Assembly (NCBI GenBank): GCA_019722365.1
Contig: JADFUC010000829.1
Coordinates: forward strand, 62,001-126,000
Origin: Lithospermum erythrorhizon
Taxonomy: Eukaryota; Streptophyta; Magnoliopsida; Boraginales; Boraginaceae
DNA length: 64,000 bases
Reading direction: 5' to 3'
A program made the translations under genes and the position numbers. The notes beneath the pieces were generated by a model. It did no database searches. It was not told the origin of the DNA and was given only the letters and a program-made list of their open reading frames with translations. Within the stretch, counting starts at the first letter, position 1, and the number at the start of each line of letters is the position of its first letter. This document shows, in pieces, positions 56,192-64,000 of the stretch.

Positions 56192-58363
56192 TGTAACGAC
56201 CTCGCCCAGTCGTACGCCTCGAGGTTAATCAGTCCCAAACTCTGACACTAGAGTCACCAACGATGGGTGACTCAATTTTAGAAGAAACCGCCTCGAAACA
56301 ACTCCAACAAAATAATATACAACCGACAAAAACACTTTTAAAAAAAAAAGAATCCATCGTGGTATTTCTAACCACATAACAGCAGCCAACATACAACAAC
56401 AAGTATCTCAAAATAACAACTATACAGACGACAACTACAATCCAACAAAATAAAGAGACTGTGAGGATCAACTGCCACCCGCCGCTCACCTAAGCTCTAA
56501 AGCACAAACACCCGAACAATCCCGGAGACGGAACAGCACCACCTGTCAACCTAGCAATGAAATTGCCGCCCATAGCGAATAGGGTGTAAGCTGCGAAGCT
56601 TAGTGAATATATATCTCAAGAATGAAATTAACCTCCAATCACGCAATAGTGTACCAAAGTAGATGATATTGCATACGATAGATAAGTGGTACATAATACG
56701 ATAGATAAGTGTACCAAAGTCATTATCAATTTCATTATCTTTTACGTATGTTCATAAATTCGTCATTTAGCAGAACATTCTAAGATGATGGAAATCAACA
56801 GTAACATACGTATAATTCAAGAAAGACTGCAATAACACGCAACAATCAATCGACCTTACTCCATCAAATGACAACGACGACATCACAACTCAACAACTAA
56901 CCAACTCAACAACACAATCAACTCAACAATAGTATCAACTCAACAACTCAGCAATACTACAACTCAACAACTCTATCAACTCACAACTCAACAATCCTAC
57001 AACTCAATATAAGTCCGGATTTCTACAACTAATGTCCATATAATCAACTCAACTCAAGTAGGGAGAAACTTATGCCCGCCGACATGTTTTATCACCGAAT
57101 CAGAATCAGGTACGAAGTAAATCACCGAATCGTAACGGCAATTACAATATACCGGACAATAAACAACTCAACAAAACAATATCAACTCATATACAACTCT
57201 TTCCTGATACGACTGCTAATACGACTCAAAAACACCTATACGACTCATGAGACCACAGACACAACCCAACGACTCAACCCACAACGCATATTCAACATAT
57301 AATTCAACACAAAATCACATATATACACATACACATATCCGTAATCAAATAGTTAATCAACACCCGTGAGATAGATACTCACCTCGGCTAGCTATATAAA
57401 ACTCGCAATCACAACAACGGACCTTTCCCACGATCAACGCCTAAACAAACATTCAAAATTATAATTACTACTTAATATACAACTAGTAATATAACATTCT
57501 ACTATATATTTAATCTCATATTTATACTCCCAAAATAACCCAACGAAAAATCCCATTATAACCTTATTCCAACTTAAGTTCGCAACTTCCATTTTTGATC
57601 GAGTTCCAATTACTAGTTTCAAAAGCCCTAATGTTCCGATATTAACAACTAATCATCACATTTCTAACCATCTTTAATCTCAAATCCAATTAACTACTCA
57701 AACTTACAAAACTCGTTTTATCCGAACATCTCTCTTAATCACCTAAAATCACAACCTACACCTCGAAATAATCCTAATAAAAGTCCAAGAGTAAGACTTC
57801 TACCATTTTAAAAACCATTTAGAAAAGTCAACAAAAGTCAACTATAATCCTCAACAATTTCAACCCCATAAATCGATTATTATCAATTTCATACGATAAT
57901 CTAAGCTTTTGATGGCGATCTCTATATCATTATCAATATAAAAAACTCAAAGTCAACCTGCTAATTACCCAAAAAGTCAACATCCTCAAACTCAAGAAAT
58001 ACTCCAAAATATTTGAACTTTCTTACCTTAAAACGTAGAGGATGACTCGGGGAAACTCTCCAAGAAATTTTAGGACCGAAGCTTGCAAGATGAGGAAAAG
58101 AATGGAAGAAAATTTTCAAGGGAAAATTTGAGAGGGATTTCGCCAAAGTTTGGGAAAGTTAAGAAGACGCATTTATGATTTAATTTACCAGATAAGTATG
58201 AAGAAGTCACATGGAGTCCGCTCAAGATATCTCTGCAGTTGTGCACTTTCGCTCGTTTTCGGTTTAGTTTCTCGTCTCGGTTTAACAACACAACTCCATC
58301 ATAAACTTAGCTTCTAATCCCAATTAATATTACAATAATGCTCATACGGAACGGGTTATTACA
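56192..58363 (-). mobile_element. solo Ty3/gypsy LTR, copy H
   Basis: The 2172-bp copy runs in plus orientation from TGTAACGACCTCGCCC to GAACGGGTTATTACA, with both TG and CA termini intact. The pentamer GTCTT occurs immediately before (56187-56191) and after (58364-58368), a perfect target duplication. The middle matches copies C and D (CCGCCCATAGCGAAT, GAAGCTTAGTGAATA). No internal region accompanies it. Confidence 0.95.
56885..57010. repeat. CAACTCAACAA-type low-complexity array in LTR
   Basis: Irregular repeats of CAACTCAACAAC and CAACTCAACAAT run for about 125 bp within copy H. Comparable but shorter in copy C (about 18700-18780). Confidence 0.7.
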
Positions 58364-59280
58364 GTCTTGGCCCAGACCCGACCTGCACTGACCTGCAACC
58401 GAACTCAAGCAGTCATGGCCCAAACAACTCACAATGGACTTGCTGAAAATGCTGGGGGCTCGGACTTAACCGGACGACGGGACCGATACCTCTCAAACGG
58501 AGCCACCTTTTGGGCGCTGTGACGCCTGGGGCGGCACCTTATCAGGTTATTGTGTCACAAATCGAATAGCATTGTTTTGGCAGTCGATTTGTTTCTATCT
58601 TTATTTTATGTAGTTATTACATTTTTACCAGGTTGTCGAACCACTTCGTCGACCTATACTGGACAGAAGATGCCTTCAGAGCACTATCGGCTACTTTTGT
58701 TGTTGTGTTAGTTATTGCTGGTTGATAGTATGTCCTCGTCTTGCGACCCTCCGGTGGTTCGGTTTTGGAAAGGGCTATTTGAGATTAGGACGCACGTTTT
58801 CTCGGTTGGATTGTTATTCAGGTCAAGCACATATCCTCATCAATCGATCAAGTATTCCAACTAGTTCGGGAACTATTTACCTCGAATTCGACTCCGAATG
58901 TCCGGGGAACGGTTTGGAAATGGACCAATTTCCTCTACTCCCATCCAACAAACATTCGTACAACCGAAAAATCGTGTCCTAGCTTCAAATAGGCTCCTCT
59001 CGAATATCAGAAACTATTGGGGCTCTGGTGGTTTCGACTGATCCAGCTTGATGTTTTCAGGCTCCAATGATACAACGGGTCCGTCTCGATTACTTTGGAG
59101 GAGCTTTTGAGAGCATTTTATTGTGGTCTATTTTATTCCGCCACCCGTTAGGGCATTTTGTCTTGGTTTTCTTTTAGACGTGTAGCAAACTCTGTCTATT
59201 ATATTCTCTTACTTCATCCCCATCACAACTCGTTGGTGAAGTATGTTTGTTCGATAATATAAATTGCTACTTATAAAAAA
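58364..59280 (+). other. flank of solo LTR; possible retroelement 3' end with A-tail
   Basis: The segment ends in AAATTGCTACTTATAAAAAAAA at about 59259-59282, which looks like a poly(A) tail on a retroposed sequence. Upstream text is moderately GC-rich with no recognised domain. It may be the 3' part of the same unit as 55800-56191, split by the solo LTR. Confidence 0.35.
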
Positions 59281-59283
59281 AAG

Positions 59284-59577
59284 GGTTGGCAAAACATGAA
59301 CAAAGAGTAGTTTTTGAAAGAATCGTGTTGTTCCTTTTTCTCATTATTATAATTAGACATTGAAGAAGTTTTATACATAAAGTGATATGTACAATGCAAA
59401 AGGAGAGAATAACATAATTGAAATCTACCTAAAATAATACATTATAGTACTTCTCAGATATGATATGATTTGTGTATATATAAAATTATATGTGAAATAA
59501 ATTCTTATTCCTAATTTAATAATGCCCTCTGCTACAAAATTAATTACTCGTATAAAAAAACACTACCATACAAGGAC
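59284..59577 (+). repeat. direct repeat, unit 1 (about 290 bp)
   Basis: The unit matches 61147-61435 in the same orientation from GGTTGGCAAAACATGAACAA to ACAAGGAC, with small indels and scattered substitutions. Starts are 1863 bp apart. It abuts the truncated end of the copia relic at 59578. Confidence 0.92.
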
Positions 59578-59639
59578 ACGAAGTAATAGTTAGACTTTTG
59601 ATCATAAGCAAAGCATAAACATTCAAAGCATAAACATCC

Positions 59640-60400
59640 AAAGACACGAAGTTCAGAGTACGAGGGGGATTGTGCATGAAGCATCTCATAACGACTCTTA
59701 AAAGCAAGAACACTAGAGGGTGTACTAGTTAATCAAGTGGGCAGCAGTTGAAATACATTCACCCCAAAAAGTTATAGGTAAACCACCATGAAATCTTAAG
59801 GCTCTACCTATGTTCAAAATATGACGATGCTTACGTTTTATCCTGCCATTCTGTTGAGGAGTCCATACACAGGAAGTCTGAAAAACTATGCTATGTTTCA
59901 AGAAATAATCACTCAAGCAAAAGAATTATGTCCCGTTATCACTATGCACAACACGCACCTTAGCATTAAATTGCCTATCAATCATGGCAAAAAAAGTGCA
60001 TAAAATATTTAAACACCTCTGTCTTATCAATCAATAAAAATAGCCACACAGTACGAGAATAATCGTCCACAATAGTTAAAAAATAGCGGGCACCACACGA
60101 AGAGGGAGTATGATACGGACCCCATAAATCACAATGTATTAAGTCAAAACAACTAGTAGCCTTATGTTTGCTAGTAACAAAAGAATCCCTAGTATGTTTA
60201 TCCTGATAACACACTATACATGCTTTATCCGATAAGTGAGAAGTACAAGAGATGAAGGGTAAAGATTTGACGACTTTATCCGAGGGGTGTCCTAATCTAC
60301 GATGCCACAAATCCGGTTTGACCTTCTCATTCACATGCAACTTCCTACCCTTCTGGACAATACAAAAATAGTAAATTCCATCCTGTCTTTCAGCTGCTCC
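59640..60400 (-). pseudogene. copia integrase, frame-shifted, catalytic Glu lost
   Basis: The frame 59978-60340 has LWHRRLGHPSDKV and CIVCYQDKH (zinc domain), FDLIHCDLWGPYHTPSS (first catalytic Asp) and IVDDYSRTVWLFLL. A frame change and a TAA follow, near VHSDNGT, which retains the second Asp. The left frame 59725-59916 reads TPQQNGRIKRKHRHILN, where the usual VERKHRH has become IKRKHRH: the catalytic Glu is Lys. PSSVLAFKSRYEML and ELRVFGCLCF continue to about 59630. Confidence 0.88.
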
Positions 60401-60540
60401 AACGGCGAAGTCCCAAGTCCATAGAAAAAGAGTAAGAAACAGGAGGTGCGACTGACTTGTGGAATCGGAAAAAAAATTGAAGACACAATGTGGGGTTTAG
60501 GAATTAGATGTTTGAGAGAAAAAAATTGCCCTAGCCGTAT

Positions 60541-60554
60541 TCACTCTGATACCA
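60541..60554 (-). promoter_or_regulatory. primer-binding site, initiator tRNA-Met type
   Basis: On the minus strand TGGTATCAGAGTGA directly adjoins the LTR end. It matches the TGGTATCAGAGC primer site used by copia elements to begin minus-strand DNA synthesis. Confidence 0.85.
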
Positions 60555-60709
60555 TGTAAATCTGATAAACTCTCTGATTATTATTGATGATAATAGTACA
60601 ATATATACTACATATTGGATGACCTAATGGGCTAAACAACCTAATACCAACACAATAAGAATAACAGACTAATACAATAACTACTCGTATAATAAATCTC
60701 CTAATAGCA
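60555..60709 (-). repeat. 155-bp copia 5' LTR
   Basis: In plus orientation it starts TGTAAATCTGATAAACTC next to the primer site and ends at CTCCTAATAGCA, so the sense strand runs TG...CA. The outer boundary is set by the TGCTATTAG terminus only, since the partner LTR is missing. Confidence 0.7.
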
Positions 60710-60839
60710 TTTTTTTTAAATGAGTAAATATTATCTTAAATTGATCCTTCATACGTTACATATATTGTGATCAAATCGTAATGAACTATTAAAACGAAAA
60801 TAGAGTGGCTAAGGTGATAGTGAATGGATAAAAAAAACC

Positions 60840-60930
60840 TCTTGTCACTAACAATAGTTGAACACAAGACCTTGCGGATAACTTTATAACACACTTACCA
60901 ACTAAGCTATCAACAATTTTGGTGATTTGA
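60840..60930 (-). mobile_element. tRNA-like Pol III promoter, possible SINE remnant
   Basis: The minus strand has TAGCTTAGTTGG (60909-60898), a perfect box A (TRGCNNAGYNGG), and GTGTTCAACT (60865-60856), close to box B (GGTTCGANTCC). The spacing of about 33 nt is that of a tRNA-type promoter. The sequence does not fold as a full tRNA by eye. A SINE head or tRNA-derived relic is likely. Confidence 0.5.
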
Positions 60931-61146
60931 CTGAACCACCGCGAACATAGTTAGGTCCGCCCTGTCCGAGCTTGATTTCAATTCTTTGATCTCGAACAGA
61001 GTCGAACCAAATGTAAATACAAGACATAGCATTCCGAGCCTTACATGATTCCATAGAATTCGACTTGCTTACAAGTTACAAGTATATAAATCTCCAATAT
61101 ATATTTCTTCCACAAAGAAAGATGCCTGTCAAAGTATGAACATACA
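60931..61146. other. intergenic, nothing recognised
   Basis: No coding motif or repeat match was found between the tRNA-like relic and direct repeat unit 2. Confidence 0.4.
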
Positions 61147-61435
61147 GGTTGGCAAAACATGAACAAAGAGTAGTTTATGAAAGAATCTTGTTCTTCCTTT
61201 TTCTCATTATTATTAACAATTTGACATTGAAGTTTTGTACATAGAGTGATATGTACAATGCAAAAGGAAAGAATAACATAATTGAAATCTACCTAAAATA
61301 CATTATCGTAATTCTTAGATATGATATGATTTGCGTATATATAAGATTATATGTGAAATAAATTCTTATATATTCCTAATTTAATAATCCCTCTACTACA
61401 AAATTAATTTTTAAAAAAAACTACTATACAAGGAC
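61147..61435 (+). repeat. direct repeat, unit 2 (about 290 bp)
   Basis: Same-orientation partner of 59284-59577. It lies 130 bp beyond the 3' end of the DUF1645-like gene, so this unit may be the ancestral 3' flank and unit 1 the duplicate. Confidence 0.92.
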
Positions 61436-61565
61436 GGTCACATGCATCAACTTGGAGAAAAATAATTGCTTCGAATATATGAATAATTATAATTGAATTA
61501 TCAAAAAAAAGGTGACAATAAGAAGTTTACACATCAGGGCTAATAAATAATTAAATAATTTCACC

Positions 61566-62494
61566 TTATAGTGGAGAGAAATTTCTACCTATACTATTGA
61601 CCGTGGTGAAAAAACCAACAAGGTCTTGTCTATAAGGTAAATATGATTTCCTCTTAGGCATTTCACCATTCCCTTTGGTTGATTTTGGAGATCTAGTTGG
61701 ACTTTCATTTCCTCTCATGATATCTCTATTTGCTGGTGAATAAAGCATTCTACGAGTTGCTGATGATGTTGTAGTAGTCGTTGACTTTTTGCCTTTTGCT
61801 ACATTGGATAATTTTTTCTTGCTTTCATTTTTTTCTTCTTTTCTTTTTGGAGTTAAAAAGATGAATGAATCCTTCCCCTCACTATTGCTCCGACGCAATA
61901 AGTCCCGGAGCTTCCATCGCTTTGATCCGAATCCAGTGGACTTGCTCTTATTGCACGTACTTGGAGACGGTGGAGCCGCCTTCGGCTTCCACACGCAATA
62001 CCTCCCGGGAGGTATTGACTCGACTTCGTCGGCCTCTGACGATGATGAGGAAGGTGGTTCATGATCTTCATTCTCCTCGATAAATAATTTACTTAATGGA
62101 ACTTTTATCGTTGAAAGAAGTTCATATTTATGAACCGAACTCGAAGAACTTGATATGTTGAAATTCGTGTGAGAATTTCCAACATTTTTACATGATCTTC
62201 CTCAATGAATATTATCTTAAGATCGCGATTAAAATTGAAAATGGAGCTGAAATTTCTCGTACTCAAATATCATTTCTTCTTCCAAACTTCAAATTCACTG
62301 CTAAGTACTAAAGAAAATTCAAAATCATCCTCTTCATCGCCGGGCCAACATTTTGATAGTACCTCTGCAATGCCTGGTAGTAAACTATCGTGACCAAATT
62401 GAACATCACCGTCACCTTCACTAGTAACTTTAGAAGCGATTTCAAGTAAATTATTATTATTTCCAGAATAGCTATTGAAGCTTGACATATCCAT
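61566..62494 (-). pseudogene. DUF1645 family gene, reading frame disrupted
   Basis: The Met at 62494 starts MDMSSFNSYSGNNNNLLEI and leads to the acidic EEDDFEFSLVLSSEFEV, with a stop at 62270. Shifted frames over 62205-62290 keep IFEYEKFQLHFQF and FNFNRDLK, which correspond to the family's EIFxNGQIRPIFPxFNRDL motif. A third frame from about 62190 reads TIKVPLSKLFIEENED, EADEVESIPPGRYCVWKPK, SKRWKLRDLLRRSNSEGKDS and, near the C terminus, KRKSYLPYRQDLVGFFTTVN to the stop at 61566. All family landmarks survive in order, but with at least two frameshifts. An intron does not rescue them without losing the conserved motif. The function of DUF1645 proteins is poorly known. An assembly error is an alternative to a pseudogene. 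Confidence 0.75.
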
Positions 62495-62616
62495 TGGATC
62501 ATGATCACTATTTCTTTGTATGTATATAAGACAGAAATTGTATATGTTTATTTATGTATAGGTGTAAAGTGGAGAGAAGAAAGAAAGGAACACTAAGGAC
62601 TCTTACGTAGAAGTTG

Positions 62617-62630
62617 TTTATATATATAGG
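62617..62630 (-). promoter_or_regulatory. TATA box of the DUF1645-like gene
   Basis: CCTATATATATAAAC on the minus strand lies about 125 bp upstream of the ATG at 62494. That fits a plant core promoter with a 5' leader of roughly 90-100 nt. Confidence 0.6.
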
Positions 62631-62659
62631 ATGAGCAAAGACACCTCGAGTACAACAAA

Positions 62660-63109
62660 TGTGGTATTCCTTTCATTAAAAAAGTTGTCAAGTTTTAAAT
62701 TTAAGATATTATAATAATGAATTAAAAATACTATATATGTAAAATATATTATTATTTATATATTTTATTATTAACATGATAAATTAAAATTTTAAGCATC
62801 AATTAGGTTATCATTATTTTTGTTCTTTAAAAATTAAATTTGATAATATTTGGAAATGAAGGAGAAATATTTTGGGAGAGAAAAAAGGGGCTGATTTCCT
62901 TGGTGAATTACGCTTTACGAATGAGATGTTAGCTCACACGTTCTTCTAGAATCAATTCTACTGTCAAGCCTGCCTGCATTAAATAATCGCCACTTTGTCT
63001 AATATTTAGGTTCTTAATCGAAGCACATAATGCCACAATGATCTTTCTTCTAAATTAGAAAACAAATTTTGAATAATTAATTGTTTGTGGAAATATATAT
63101 ATATATATG
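62660..63109. other. AT-rich upstream DNA, no gene
   Basis: Poly-A/T and a short (AT)n run at about 63093-63108. No motif was recognised beyond the DUF1645 promoter. Confidence 0.5.
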
Positions 63110-63327
63110 CTCCCCTCAATCCATTTTAATAGTTCTTTGAATTTTTTAAAATTAAACTTTGACGATCAATTATTAATTATTCCTTATTTTAAAAAATATA
63201 AAATTTATATAATTGCCCGTCTTTAAAATACTTTCATAATATTAATTTTTTAATTTTTTGATCATATAATTAAAAAGTAATCAAATAAGATTTTATATTT
63301 TAAAATCAATTAAATGTATTGAAGGAG
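63110..63327. mobile_element. MITE, Stowaway-like, first of an inverted pair
   Basis: The ends CTCCCCTCAATCCATTTTAA and ATTAAATGTATTGAAGGAG are imperfect inverted repeats. TA follows on the right. The left arm shares ATTAAACTTTGACGATCAAT with TATTAATTATTC with the right arm (reverse complement) of the next MITE. Confidence 0.7.
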
Positions 63328-63455
63328 TATCACTTAAATGCCAAAAAATTATTTGGAGATAATAAATAAGAAACTGATATTTTCTATAAATAACTTAACT
63401 TAACAGAGGATGTACGTACAATATTCGAAGTTATTGATCATTGTAAAATAGCATA

Positions 63456-63646
63456 CTACCTTCAATCCATTTTAATTGACTTTCTCACATATCGAAACAA
63501 ATATTTAATCTTCACTCCATTTTAATTAAAAGATGAATCCAATTATATAAATTTTATATTTTTTAGAATAATGAATAATTAATAATTGATGGTCAAAGTT
63601 TAATTTCAAAAAAATTAAAAAATCAATTAAAATGGATTGAAAGAAG
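63456..63646. mobile_element. MITE, Stowaway-like, second of an inverted pair
   Basis: CTACCTTCAATCCATTTTAA at the left and TTAAAATGGATTGAAAGAAG at the right form terminal inverted repeats with TA on both sides (63454-63455 and 63647-63648). It is about 191 bp, non-coding, and oriented opposite to its relative at 63110. Confidence 0.78.
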
Positions 63647-63648
63647 TA

Positions 63649-64000
63649 TAACAGTTTTAATACTTTTAATAAAAATAATTCCTATTGTATGAAATATAAT
63701 TAAGATGACTCAATGGAGACCCATGTTTATATATACTATACCATGAACTAACTTCATGAGATATGTAAACATAATTAATAAACCTTCAAATATATTAGGT
63801 AGATTATAATCATTTGGGGCCATCTAATTGCATGGAAGACAAATTATATATTAACTAAAGGATTAAAAAGTAGTATACATTTTCAAGTAATTCAAAGCTA
63901 CTCTCCAATATAAACTGTCGAAATAATTTGACCAGCAGTGATTTTATATAGTATTACTATAAAAAAATTGTGCAATGCGTATGACATAAGGTACAAAATA
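63649..64000. other. AT-rich end of window, no gene
   Basis: No coding or repeat signature was recognised. Confidence 0.5.

Larger units (their letters stand above)
59578..60709 (-). mobile_element. Ty1/copia relic with integrase, primer site and 5' LTR
   Basis: Right to left: LTR 60709-60555 (TGCTATTAGG...ATTTACA in sense), primer site 60554-60541 (TGGTATCAGAGTGA), a short leader, then a jump directly to the GAG-pre-integrase and integrase domains. Gag and protease are deleted. RT and RNase H are missing at the left, where the element breaks off at direct repeat unit 1. The short 155-bp LTR is notable. Confidence 0.85.

Overview
This window is repeat-dominated nuclear DNA from a flowering plant, most likely a eudicot. 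The evidence is Ty1/copia and Ty3/gypsy LTR retrotransposons, LINE fragments, Stowaway-type MITEs and relics of plant genes (CYP76-like cytochrome P450, BAG7-like cochaperone, COG4, a FURRY-like cell morphogenesis protein, a DUF1645 protein). The sequence looks AT-rich and I found no intact multi-domain host gene. Every host-derived coding segment I recognise is truncated, frame-shifted or a partial copy. Because frameshifts recur in both genes and repeats, some may be assembly indels rather than biology.

Layout. 1-3.4 kb: Ale-like copia element on the minus strand, cut by the left edge. 4.6-5.9 kb: a LINE 3' end split by an 830-bp insertion with an 11-bp target duplication. 5.9-6.8 kb: P450 5' remnant with a Stowaway MITE just upstream. 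7.5-17.7 kb: Sirevirus-like copia element (+) whose 5' LTR is split by two solo gypsy LTRs in opposite orientations, and whose gag is split by a solo LTR of a second copia family. 17.9-24.7 kb: LTR copies of the same gypsy family with a 3.4-kb unassigned stretch between them. 24.7-30.0 kb: TAR-like copia element (-). 30.0-34.8 kb: 5' part of a chromovirus-like gypsy element (-) with its own LTR, which fixes the sense of the whole LTR family.

35.4-37.1 kb: decayed BAG7-like gene (-). 40.7 kb: an orphan promoter-like block with two perfect three-unit heat shock elements and a TATA box. 41.0-44.3 kb: two further gypsy LTR copies, inverted. 44.4-45.2 kb: copia LTR remnant, followed directly by one exon of a FURRY-like gene. 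47.3-49.8 kb: a COG4 cDNA-like segment fused in sense to a LINE 3' end. 50.4-51.5 kb: three more COG4 5' pieces, two forming an inverted repeat. 56.2-58.4 kb: solo gypsy LTR with a perfect 5-bp duplication. 59.3-61.4 kb: a 290-bp direct repeat bracketing a copia relic. 61.6-62.5 kb: DUF1645-family gene with recognisable promoter but broken frame. 62.7-64 kb: AT-rich DNA with two related MITEs.

There is no operon or pathway here. The relationships are insertional: younger elements sit inside older ones and the order can be read from target duplications. The points most worth follow-up are the COG4 inverted repeat (possible hairpin small-RNA source), the COG4-LINE chimera, the orphan heat-shock promoter and the palindromic pair of solo LTRs inside the Sirevirus LTR.
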